NCBI GenBank assembly: GCA_003427395.1
Contig: BFEA01000606.1
Coordinates: 756,262 to 820,261, forward strand
Direction: 5' to 3'
DNA length: 64,000 nt
From: Chara braunii
Taxonomy: Eukaryota > Streptophyta > Charophyceae > Charales > Characeae
Shown here: piece by piece, positions 12,988 to 23,229 of the stretch
Position numbering within the stretch: position 1 is the first letter of the stretch
Layout of the letters: the number at the start of each line of letters is the position of its first letter
Notes under the pieces: model-generated
Database searches by the model: none
Told to the model about the DNA's origin: nothing
The model's input: the letters and a program-made list of their open reading frames with translations, nothing else
Program-made: the position numbers and the translations under genes

Positions 12988-13177
12988 CAGCCATTCGGGT
13001 AGCATGATTTATGTTCTAGACAGTAAGCTTGGCAACGGTCGTATGAAGTGGGGGATGGGCAGCCTTCTGGATGGTTGTGTCTAAAGCCAACACTGTCACA
13101 CACCACACACAACCCAGTCACACGCCCACTCACTCCCGTGTTGGCTAAAGACCTTACTGATACCGACTGGGAGGATC

Positions 13178-13285
13178 CAACTGACTATCTCAGTTGGTTG
13201 GCACCAAGAGGGCCATAGGCGATAATGGGGATTGAACCCACAACCTCTTGCATGCCTAACCAACTGCGCTAGGCCGCTGGATGGA
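13178..13285 (-). mobile_element. tRNA-derived SINE head
   Basis: On the minus strand both internal Pol III promoter boxes of a tRNA are present: A box TAGCGCAGTTGG (13260-13271) and B box GGTTCAATCCC (13228-13238). Only about 21 nt separate them, too few for a normal anticodon arm, so this is not a functional tRNA. The region downstream on the minus strand has a small hairpin (CCAACTGA...TCAGTTGG, 13177-13197). It fits a tRNA-derived SINE or degenerate tRNA pseudogene. A related family may be represented at 27540-27692 and 56861-57045. Confidence 0.6.
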
Positions 13286-13299
13286 GCCTATATTCTTGG

Positions 13300-14220
13300 A
13301 TCGCAAGAGGGGAAAAAAAAACTGAAAAACGAATAGCAAGCTACTGAGGACTGTACCACCCCACACGCGGCCAGGAAAAAGGGCATTTCAAGCTCTAAAC
13401 TACTAGCAGTGTATCTACCTATGTTCTACCAGAAGATTCATGCTCATTTTGCACATTTGGTCAGTAGTGGAGCAAGGCCCTCGATCTCCACGTCTCTCGT
13501 GGTAAAGGTAAGTACGCTTTGTTTTTTGTTTTCTTTTCTTAGTAAGCCTTGCCAACGAGGCAGGGCAGTCCGTTCTAGATTTCGTTACTTGGTAATAAAC
13601 AGCTGAATGCTTCACTACTGTATTTCTGGGAAGATGCAGTAGAAGAGAGAGAGAAAAAAAACCAGACCCAAATCGCCCGCCCAAACCCATATCGCCCGCC
13701 CCCAGTTTTCAACGGGAAAAGAACTCCATCCTTCAAAAGGGAAACAATGGACGGCGCCCTATTCTAAATTGCAATGACCTTGACAAGGTAACCTGCCCTA
13801 CAACCGGTCTTAGGGGCGACTGCGACCGGACCCTATTTTCTGTTGTAGGAGACCCCAAACGAACCCGTCCTAGCGAAGTTGTACTGCACGACCTTACCGA
13901 AAATAGAAAGAACATGAAACGTCGAAAATGGAATCCACACAAGCGCAACCTCCTGGCTGCGAACAGATGTTCCAAAGGACCGTACGTTTTATTTGGGGGA
14001 AGAAGGTAGACTTGCAGTGCACTTGAACAGCGCTGTGAACACCCACAACACACTGAGGCAGTGCTTCCTGTGGTGTCAGCAGTGCTCAACATTTGACGTC
14101 AATGGGAGCTAACTCAGCTAAGACTTTGGAAAGTACCAGTGGTGGTGTTATGTTCATGCATTGAGTTTCATTCTTATAGAGGAGGTACACTTGTTCGTTT
14201 AGGTTTAGGAATCGGATCCA
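13300..14220. other. Unclassified; contains a MITE-like terminal segment
   Basis: No gene recognised. At 13980-14009 the sequence CCGTACGTTTTATTTGGGGG and the following AAGAAGGTAG closely match the right terminal repeat of the MITE at 41695-41815, so a related DNA transposon end lies here. Its left end is not identified; the MITE-like left end at 12755 is a possible partner. A GTAAGTAC word at 13508 follows a short open stretch, but it does not join any TTC39 exon in phase. Confidence 0.4.
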
Positions 14221-14238
14221 GACAAATCATAGATCATG

Positions 14239-17200
14239 AAATGCGAGGCACTACATGTTACAGTAAATATTGGAATGTCAATGGTCTGGGAAACATAGTA
14301 GAAAAAGAAGAAAAATGGAACGATCTACTATCTGGGATCTTGATGAGAGATAGGAAGCTAGTAGACATAGTGCTATTACATGAAACACACCTCACCTTCT
14401 CAACAACACACAATAGAATTCACACATTTATGGCAAGAAAACTAGGCGGCCTGAAGGACGAAATTTGGTCGACTGACCCTGAAACAAGCTCTAAGGGAAC
14501 GGCCATCCTGATTCTCAAATCCTCCCGCATATATGTAGCAGGCTCTGTCATGGACAAGAAAGCTGATCAGACCGAAGGAAGGTGGTGCATGTTACACCTG
14601 AAATGGAAGGAAGAAGAATTTCCTACTCTTCAACATTTACGCTCCGAACTCACCAACAGAAAGGACGACCTTTCTAAGACATATCGGAGACCTGATTCCG
14701 CCACTGACCCCATGTATTCTGGCAGGTGACTGGAATGCCACAATACACCCATCAGTAGACCGCATTTCTCGATCCGCCAGCACCCCAAACTTGTCAGAAG
14801 CAACACCAATCCATGAAATGATGTTGGATCACAACTTGGTAGACCCCCATAGAATCCTACACCCCAACAAGAGAACTTTCACCCTAGTCAAGAAAAACCA
14901 TGCCAACCATATGGCTTTCTCACGAATAGACTACTTTCTAGTGTCCGAAGTCATGATGGGGGCAGCCAAGGAGGCTGAAGTATTACCGTTGGCGCCTTAT
15001 TCAGGATTGGATCACAAACCAACCGAATTAGTCATATGTTTTGACCAACTGGTTAAAAAGGGAGCCAGCTTCCACAAGCTCAACAATTCCCTACTGCTGA
15101 GCCAGACCTTCCAAAGTGAAGTATGCGACTGCTGGGAAGGGTTGAGATCGGCGCATCTAAGCACTGTTCCTCGTTGGGAATGGTTTCAGAAGAGTTATTC
15201 GAACCTCTCAGACACCGTGGCCAAAGTCTCTAGGAAGCTAGCATCAATAAGGAAACAAAGAAAGCAATCACTAGAACTTGCGCTGAAAATAGCAGAAACT
15301 AATCCGATGAACAACCCCGCCTCCCAACTGTATATCAACATTTTCGACAAGGCTCGAGAGGAACTGGCCATGTGGAAATTGTGGGACCTGAAAGGCCTTC
15401 AAATAATAGCGAGAATGTGTGAGTTCGAGCTTAGCGACTCAATGACAAAACATTTCTTTGCCCGAATCAAACCAAATTCGAGAGCAGGCACGATAGAAGG
15501 CCTGAGGTCACACGCAGCACCCAAAACCGTGAGATCAGACAACGAAGGTATGTTAGAGATAGCCAACAATTTCTACAAGGATCTCTACCACTCTAAGACT
15601 GGGGTACCAATACCCATCAACGTCAGAGAGGCAAGGCAAAAAATGCTTCAATACTTAGAGCGAACAATATCACTCGACCAGCCGGAAGCCCTCGACAATC
15701 CAATCACATCAGAAAAATTACTTCGGGCTCTACAAAGCATGAACAACAAAAAGACTCCAGGAATCGATGGGTTAACAAAAGAATTATGGGAAAATTTTTG
15801 GCCTTTGCTAGGAAGTGACTTACTAAACTTCTATAATGACAGCTGGTCTAAGGGAGGGCTGGGTAACTTACTCAGCAGCAACGTGGTCACACTACTTTAC
15901 AAAAAGGGTGAAAAAGACGACATCAAGAACTACAGGTCCATTTCGCTGTTAACTCTCCCATACAAGATCCTGGCCAAGACCCTGTGCAACCGGATCATCA
16001 AGATCACCAACAAATGCTTCCACATAGACCAAACAGGATTCATCCCGGATCGTTATATTCTAAACAATGTTATGACGCTGAACGAGTCGGTAAGGAAAAT
16101 CAGAGAAAGGAAAATAAACGCCGTCATTCTCTTCTTTGATTTCGAGAAGGCATATGATCAAGTTAACTGGGACTTTATGGAAGCAAGCATGGAAAGAATG
16201 GGAGTCGGACCAAACTTTAGAAAGTGGGTTAGGATACTGTACAAGGATGCAGTTGGCTGTGTCCAAGTCAACGGACTCTTGTCAGACTGTTATCCGATAT
16301 CCCGCTCGGTTCGCCAAGGAGACTCGTTGGCCTCGTCAATCTTTCTATTCGTAATGGAGGCAATCACATCCTTTTTGCGCAAGGATCCATCAATTCAGAG
16401 ACTTGCCAGCACCGATGTAGGCTCTGCCCATCAGATGGATTTTCCCACAGCAATCATGTTCGCAAACAATTTAACGGTTCTAATCAGAGCATCAGATTCT
16501 TCCTTTAGAACCTTAGCTAAAGCAATGGAAGCATTCAGACTAGCCTCAGAGATGAAGATCAACTGGGAGAAAACAATTGACTGGTGGCTTTCCGAGGACG
16601 AACCCCTTTCTCTCCAAGGAGATGAGGCGGCGATGACATGGCAAACTTCGGATACACCCACTCGTTATCTGGGCATCCTGATGACGAAACAAGGGTTGGC
16701 GCCCCAAATGGGCCCATCCATGCTGGCCAAACAGATTAACAAAATTGGAAGGTGGGGCAACGCCTTTACTTCCCTGATTGGTCGAGCACTGGTCCTCAAC
16801 ACGTCGGTCTTTTCAATGATGTGGTACATCGCTTCTATTTGGACAGTTCCTGACAGCTCGATTAAGGAGCTGAACAGACGAGCTAGGCTTTACCTATGGA
16901 CAGGAGACCCCAACAAAGACAAGGGCATATCCAAGATAGCCTGGCACTATGTTACAAGGAAGCCACGAGACGGGGGCCTAGGAATCATTGACCCCGGAAC
17001 AAAAACGAAAGCTCTGCAAATCAAATGGATCATCAAACTGCTGATGAATCCGGGCAGCGCCTGGAACAAGTTGGCGCTGGTTAGCATCAGATCCATAGCA
17101 CCAGTACCCTCCCCAAACGATATGTCAGGCCTGTTTTGGGTAATGAACAAAGAATGGGTGATATCTACAGGACGCAGGAATCGAACGAGGAATATCAGAC

Positions 17201-18676
17201 TTGAAGACCATCGACCGCCCAACCCTTACTGGCCGGCACTGCTCCAATCGTGGAGGAAAATAATCCCTAACAAGACAAACAAACCTAAATCCAAGGATGA
17301 AGTACTTAGACAACCGCTCTTCGGGAATGAATGGTTAACAAACGAGGCCAACAACCCACTGTTCCTAGAACAGAGATGGCTGTCTTGGATCAAGAACGGT
17401 ATCTGGAAAGTAGATCACTTGTGGAAAGAGGACAGAAAAGACTGGATAACGGAACAAGAAGTTTGTGTCCGATTGAAAGGATGCCACAGACGAGGGACCA
17501 ATCTTCAGTACATACTTAGTCGTATTCCACAGGAGTGGAAAGATATCCTGGTAAAAGATGATTCGTGGAGGCTGTGCGAGTGGGGTCTTATGATTCAAGA
17601 CACAACCCCCTCTAGAGCCTACCAATTTTCCCACATGCAGCAAGGCTCAAACACCAGGGCTACTTTCCTCTCCTTCCCGATCTCCCTCACCAATTCGGGC
17701 ATGCCAGCTATTCTGAACTACAATGTAGAACAATATATACTAGAGTCCTTCCTCCTCAGGAAAGTAAGGGTCCTAGGTACATGGCCAAAGGCAATCTTCA
17801 GACCGGACACTGCAATCCGGTCCTTGGGAGTTCGACCCTGCGGACTGGGCCTGGAACCCTAATACTACCAGCAGCTTCAAGTCAAAGATCCCAATCCAAG
17901 ATTACTCAGTCAAACTTGGGTACAGACTGTCTCTGAAGACCAAAAATCCAGATCCTGTTATCAGAAATACATGGCGGAACCTCGTGGGTCAAGAAGCAGA
18001 CAAAATTACACGAATCCATTGGGAAAAATTCAAACGTATCAGACCAATCAAGATCAGAAGTTTGCAATGGCTGATTGTATATGCTGCCTTACCGGTGAAC
18101 CAATGGCTGCACATTAGACGGAAAGCCACAGACCCAGACAGCTCGGAGGTGTGTACAGCCTGCGCCGAAGGTGCGGTAGAAGATGTAGTTCACTGCCTAG
18201 TGCTTTGCAAAGAAGCGACCGAATACTGGGCAAGAGCGTCTTCACCCTGGGATTCCCTCTTCGCTTCTCCCTTCCCTGAACAACCCATTCAATTGCTCCT
18301 CTTGACTAACATCCCTGACCAGGCACGGAAGGCTGAGAGGATCTGGTTTGAACTCATCAGGAAAGTGACCCTGTGGGTCATATGGAAGGAGAGATGCAGC
18401 AGAACAATCGAAGGACGGTCCAACCCACGGGAGAAAGTGTGGATAGAGACTAAAACAATGATTCAAGCTGAGATCCTTTGCAGATGGCGGAAGATTAGAC
18501 AAGCCTGGACAGAAGACGAGGAACAGCAGAACAAGGAGAGGCTGAGATTCTATAGGAACTGGCTGGTAAATGGCAAGGTTGCAGAATTGCGACAGGACCG
18601 GATATGCTGGAAAGATTGGCATAATTCAATTCAAGAAAGGGGTTTCCAACAGCTGGAAGGCATAATCAAATCCTAG
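14239..18676 (+). pseudogene. LINE B ORF2 (endonuclease-RT), frameshifted
   Basis: The APE endonuclease starts with YWNVNGL near 14268. A frameshift near 14630 moves reading into the frame of NIYAPN and LAGDWNA (14630-14740), which continues as one 1,023-codon frame from 14791 to 17862. RT motif A (FFDFEKAYDQVNW) is near 16135 and motif B (SVRQGD) near 16308. The catalytic motif C at 16459-16470 reads FANN instead of FADD, so both metal-binding aspartates are lost. After a frameshift near 17840 the C-terminal part runs at 17984-18676 with a zinc ribbon (CTAC ... HCLVLC, near 18155-18210). The enzyme would be inactive even with the frames restored. Confidence 0.88.
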
Positions 18677-19225
18677 GCCGCAAGGGGATAAACACAATCC
18701 TCAATACAATCCTCAAGAGGCCCAGAGGTTACAGACAACGTGGAAAAAGGGGGACAAGTTGGAGAAGATGATATTACCGGAGCATGAACAGGGGGTTGCA
18801 AAGGAAGATGTTACCTCAGAGGTCCGGAAGCTGACAAACAGCCTGCCAGGCTCCAAGTTTGACGATCGGAGGATAGGAACGCAGGCTGAGGGTTCAGGTT
18901 TTAAGGATGGACGGTTGACCATCCAAAGGGGGGCAAAGAGTTTTATGGGGAGGGAGCAGGTTGGGTAAGGACAACAGAGGAGCTCTTTCTAGGGTCAAAG
19001 GCACTATCTGACAGATCAGGAATCCTGGTCTGAGAGGAAAGAGAGGGACCAGGCAAGCTGACAGTCAATCCTCCCGTGGTGGAGCAATCAATGCTGTTCA
19101 GGGATCCTTTGGCCTGACGGATGGAAGCGTGTGTGAGTGTCAATTGATGTATTGTGTAATTCTACTTGCCGGTGGAATAGGAACCCGCTCCCCAGAATAG
19201 AAGGAGCCAAGACCTTAAGGCTCTG

Positions 19226-19256
<31 letters not shown>
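18677..19256 (+). other. LINE B 3' UTR and poly(A) tail
   Basis: About 550 nt of non-coding sequence followed by a pure A tract at 19231-19256. The block ACTTGCCGGTGGAATAGGAA and a CCCCAGAATA...GGAGCC block lie just before the tail, as in LINE A. Confidence 0.75.
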
Positions 19257-19574
19257 CATGTCACAGTAAATATATAGTGACCTCCATACTGCTGGGTCCT
19301 GGCGCGCCAATGATTTTTATACCATCATATGACCATGTTTGTACGGTGGCGTTACGTAATACGTGAATCTTGATTCAAAACTTGCAAATCGAGTAAACAA
19401 AATGAACTTTTCGAAGGAAACGACGACACATTTTTCAGTTGCACGTTGAGGTAACCATCGGAAAAATGGAGGCAACTTTCGGTTCTCAGATGAGTCATGT
19501 TTGTAGAAAAAAGTAGAAGAAAAACTGACGACTGTGTCTCTCGTAAAAAATGAAATAAAATACTGCGAATGCAG

Positions 19575-19799
19575 ATGGCGTACTCATAGCAGGGTAAAGG
19601 CTGTCAATACAGCAGTGGCATCATTGAAGACATGGGCTCTTGGAAAGGTTGGCATGAAAGCAGCAGCGCATGGGAACGCTGGCCAGGAGTCCCAGGAGGG
19701 CGGCGGCGGTGAGGAAGCAGGAACAGAGGTGCCTGCGAAAGTGTCAGAACCCGAGCCTGGGAGCGTGGAAGAAAAGCTGCATGATCAGAGAGTACGCAG
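19575..19799 (+). CDS. TTC39/IML2-like protein, candidate upstream exon
   Basis: A probable exon joined to the next one. Its donor (CGCAG followed by GTTGGT at 19800) leaves two codon bases, and the acceptor at 21299 supplies the third, so the reading frame passes through without a stop. The start is either after the AG at 19574 or after the AG at 19592; both keep the same frame. The product is about 70 residues. It begins with a helix-like stretch (AVASLKTWALG) and continues into a Gly/Glu-rich linker. In TTC39 proteins the region before the next conserved helix is likewise a helix plus variable linker. Sequence alone is not diagnostic, so the call rests on phase and position. The start codon exon is not found. 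Confidence 0.45.
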
Positions 19800-20129
19800 G
19801 TTGGTTGTAGCTTCTGCCTGATGAAGAAAGCATGCAACTTCTTTCTGAATTCTGTGCAAAATAATATATTCACACCTGAACGAAAAAGGAACGACTCTTC
19901 TTCCGATTAGTATTAGATTAGAATGCAATGAGCCCGAAACTTCAAAGTTCAAACAGAATGACACAAGGCACAGATAGCACACTTGATCGCACGAGAGTAG
20001 AAAGCCAAAAACGAGGTATGAGGACTTCGCAACTGCTTGGAAATCGAAATCTTCTATGCAACCAGTTTGTTCGCACAAGCTGGGCAGCGAAAAGCTCTGT
20101 CCACCAGCAACCACCAGCAATACTGAGTT

Positions 20130-20760
20130 CCCTCATTCACTCTCCCCCTCTATCTCTACCCACAGGCCTCAATTATTCCTCTCTGGATGTCTTCTTGCTC
20201 TTCTACCCTCCTAGCTAGCAATGGCGGCCAGTGCCGTCAACTTCTGCTACTCGCCCAGCGTCTTTGTAGCCTCACTCGTCCCTTGGCTGCACAAGATGGC
20301 ACCAGCAGCGCTTCTCTATCAGCACAAGTGAAAAAGATGTTGATGCAAACAGCTGCTGTGCTATTTATCGTATGCGACGATTTGCTTCCCCTTCCTCAAA
20401 CTTTCCCGATCGGTACCCGGACTTGCTGGCCATCGCTTGTTCCTCGATGCATCTCGAATGTTCGCTATCTTTCCTGGGACTTGTGCACCGCGGACAACAC
20501 TGGAGTACTAGACCGGACTCTTTGACGTATCGGGCCTACTAGACTAAACTCGATGACCCTACCTATTGGATTGGGACTTGTGATACATGGGACTTGGGAA
20601 CCCTGGGACCGAGCAAGACAAAGAGCAGCAAGTCAGAAGGTAGTAGGCACAGCAAAAGGCATAGCGGCAAAAGGCAGCCAAACAACAAGGCAAGAGCATG
20701 GAAAGACAAGGCGTGAGCATGGAACGACATGGTGAGAGCATGGGACGAGAAGGCACGCCA
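20130..20760 (+). repeat. Possible dispersed repeat with short tandem
   Basis: This intronic stretch shares word order with 57530-58060 (pyrimidine-rich start, TTCCTGGGACTTG, repeated GGGACTTG words, GGAACCYTGGG), which suggests two diverged copies of an unknown element. Inside it, 20689-20755 holds about three copies of a 21-bp unit containing GAGCATGG. A short ATG frame at 20220 (37 codons) ends at a stop and was not taken as a gene. Confidence 0.3.
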
Positions 20761-21298
20761 ATATACGTGGCCAGGCAGCAAAGCAGCACAGAGAAGGCAG
20801 TCCACACAGCCACACACGGACGAAAGTAGACCATTACCTACTGACACCACAACTACAACCCCGCACACTATTGGTTCCCACCACCCTCAGAGCCAGGAAA
20901 CCCACTTCGACAAATGCCTGTCATCACCCAAGGAACACCCAGGCACAGTCATCCCAAGCAAGCACGCAGGCCCCCGTCATCATGTTGCAGGCACTCCAAA
21001 CAGACAAGCACGACTATCTCGGGACTTCTTAGAGATGCTCATTTGGACAGAAGAGTAAGTACGTCAAGTTTATGCCTATGTATGATTAAATGTGTGTGTG
21101 TGTGTGTGGTCGTAGTCTATATGCGTCTTCCGTATTCATGACACCATGTGGTTGCTCATACATATTATGAATTTATGATGTATTCGCTACGTTCAGGACT
21201 GGTGGCAGTCCTTTGTTCTCTCCTGTTGCTGGCAGTCCTTAGTGACAACAGGTTTGATGTTTTTTTCTTGGTATTGGACTGAGGGTGTGGGGAAACAG

Positions 21299-22194
21299 GT
21301 TGAGGATGAGAGCTTCGCTTATTCAGGCAGAGGCGAACTTAATCATGGCGTTGCTGTACGTTGCGGGAGGTGGAGAGGGATGGACGAACATCCTGAAAGC
21401 AGGCTACTACATCAAAAAGGCATGGGATTCTTATTGCCTAGTTGAACAGAAACTTAGTCAGATCATCCAAGATAAGCTTTCCCCTGGGGACCACCATGCA
21501 GATGATGCAGTCAAGCATGCGGGCGCCGTAGATCTTAGCTCTGGCGTCAATCAGCGTAAACTCGAGGGTGAGCAGTCACCGAGAAAAACGATCGACCCTT
21601 CCGCATTATTGCCCTTTTCAGATGACATGGGTGGAGCTCACGGTGATGACCTTAGCGCTGTTGGAAAAATGGACAAAGACGAGTCCCTATCGAGCGGGTT
21701 GAGGTGGATTAGAAAGCCATCCCATGATTATGGTGATGACTTCGAAATCGATTTGAAATTCGGAAAAGTCAGAGCTGCAGATTCCGATGACCCACAGTGT
21801 CCTTCTACTCCTGGAAAATGTCCCCCAAAAGAGAAGAGTCATGAGAAGGGCGATGCAGTTGGACTCGCTTATGTGGGCGCAATGTGGGACCGACTAAAGG
21901 ACAAAGTTTCTCGAGATGGTAGTCCGAGGGAGACCAACGGTGCAAAACAGCAAGCGTCAGGCCAAGGAGAGGAAACAGTTGTTGAGGATGCCGAGCTTGC
22001 TTCCTTACGAGCAGGGGTGGAGTTCGGGGGGGGGTTGTTCAACCTAATGCTGTCCTTGATCCCTCCCTCGCTGCGGAACCTGACAGAGTTCTTGGGAATG
22101 CCCAACGACAGGGCCACAGGCTTGGAACTGCTCGAGAAAGTTGCATTCCTAGAGTCGACACGAGCCCCTCTGGCTTCCCTCATCTTGCTGCAAT
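21299..22194 (+). CDS. TTC39/IML2-like protein, large conserved exon
   Basis: TTC39/IML2 family proteins are TPR-like helical-repeat proteins; yeast IML2 is linked to lipid-droplet and inclusion-body clearance. The precise role here is unknown. The exon starts after ACAG at 21298 and ends at GTGAGT (22195), leaving one codon base. The first 45 residues (QAEANLIMALL ... NILKAGYYIKKAWDSY) match the family block that reads AE..L..A.L ... F.KGG...R.SY in animal TTC39. An acidic, Ser-rich stretch of about 175 residues follows. The exon then closes with the second family block (GVEFGGGLFNLMLSLIPPSL, then EFLGMPNDRATGLELL). The long linker is much larger than in animal proteins. Confidence is high that this is TTC39-like. 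Confidence 0.85.
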
Positions 22195-22236
22195 GTGAGT
22201 ACACATCATGCTCTCTGTGATTTACGAATACCGAAT

Positions 22237-22460
22237 ACCCCTTTCTTTTTTTTTCTTTTTTTTTCTTTTTTTTTTGTTTTGAACGTTGAAGTCATGAAGC
22301 CTTTATTTTTTATTTTATAGTAGGGGCTTGGAGGCCAGGAATCCTTCCACAACCAGCCCGGAGAATTCGGGCCGCTACCCAGTTTCTGCTGAGCTGGAAA
22401 CCGGGTCCAGCGGACCCATCATAGGGCCTCAGTCCTTTCCGAACAAAACGGCAAAATGGA
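22237..22460 (-). mobile_element. LINE 3' end, second 3'-end type (minus)
   Basis: A T-rich tract at 22237-22275 is the A-rich tail of a minus-strand element. It is followed by about 170 bp resembling the 3' end of LINE C (28110-28260). Shared blocks are GGAGGCC.GGAAT.C, CCCGGA, and TGGAAACCGGGTCCAG. Only 3' UTR is visible before the assembly gap. Coding sequence, if present, would be inside or beyond the gap. Confidence 0.7.
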
Positions 22461-22625
22461 CAACACACCTAATCTAAAGAAGGTAGAAGCAACAATTTTC
22501 CATGGATTAAGAAAAAAAGGAATGCAAAAAGGGCACACTCATAGAATAAGTAATCCATGCATCAGGGGCCAACGATACACCACTGCGGGTTCAGATCCTG
22601 ACCTTGTACAAGCTCTTGATACTCA

Positions 22626-23065
22626 NNNNNNNNNNNNNNNNNNNNNNNNNNNNNNNNNNNNNNNNNNNNNNNNNNNNNNNNNNNNNNNNNNNNNNNNNNN
22701 NNNNNNNNNNNNNNNNNNNNNNNNNNNNNNNNNNNNNNNNNNNNNNNNNNNNNNNNNNNNNNNNNNNNNNNNNNNNNNNNNNNNNNNNNNNNNNNNNNNN
22801 NNNNNNNNNNNNNNNNNNNNNNNNNNNNNNNNNNNNNNNNNNNNNNNNNNNNNNNNNNNNNNNNNNNNNNNNNNNNNNNNNNNNNNNNNNNNNNNNNNNN
22901 NNNNNNNNNNNNNNNNNNNNNNNNNNNNNNNNNNNNNNNNNNNNNNNNNNNNNNNNNNNNNNNNNNNNNNNNNNNNNNNNNNNNNNNNNNNNNNNNNNNN
23001 NNNNNNNNNNNNNNNNNNNNNNNNNNNNNNNNNNNNNNNNNNNNNNNNNNNNNNNNNNNNNNNNN
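22626..23065. other. Assembly gap (440 N)
   Basis: A run of undetermined bases. The LINE 3' end on its left (minus) and the RT frame on its right (plus) are different elements, so at least one element boundary lies in the gap. Exon phases of the host gene match across it, so no missing host exon is required. Confidence 0.99.
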
Positions 23066-23229
23066 GTTTCTTACAAACAGTTCCAATGGGCGCTTTATTA
23101 ATTATCTTTCTTATCCTTCAAGTCTCCATATTAGATCTGTCAGCTATTTTGTCTTGAGAAATTTGCCAAATAAAAGCATAACATATAGCTAATTCTATCA
23201 CACCATAAATAGGTAATGTGGGACACAAT

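Larger units (their letters stand above)
14236..19256 (+). mobile_element. LINE B, 5'-truncated, best-preserved ORF2
   Basis: A non-LTR retrotransposon lacking ORF1. It begins near the start of the endonuclease domain and runs through RT and zinc ribbon to a 3' UTR with the shared block at about 19164-19215 and a poly(A) tail of about 26 nt at 19231-19256. It is the least damaged LINE here: one open frame spans 14791-17862. It belongs to the same group as LINE A by protein blocks and 3' end. No target-site duplication could be assigned by eye. Confidence 0.88.

Noticed and set aside
13409-13606. Short open stretch ending at AAAG followed by GTAAGTAC, resembling an exon
   Set aside because: The donor looks good, but the phase does not fit the TTC39 exon at 19575, the translation is not family-like, and transposon ends surround it.
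20220-20333. ATG in good context with a 37-codon frame
   Set aside because: It terminates in a stop without a donor site at the right place and lies in a probable repeat within the intron.
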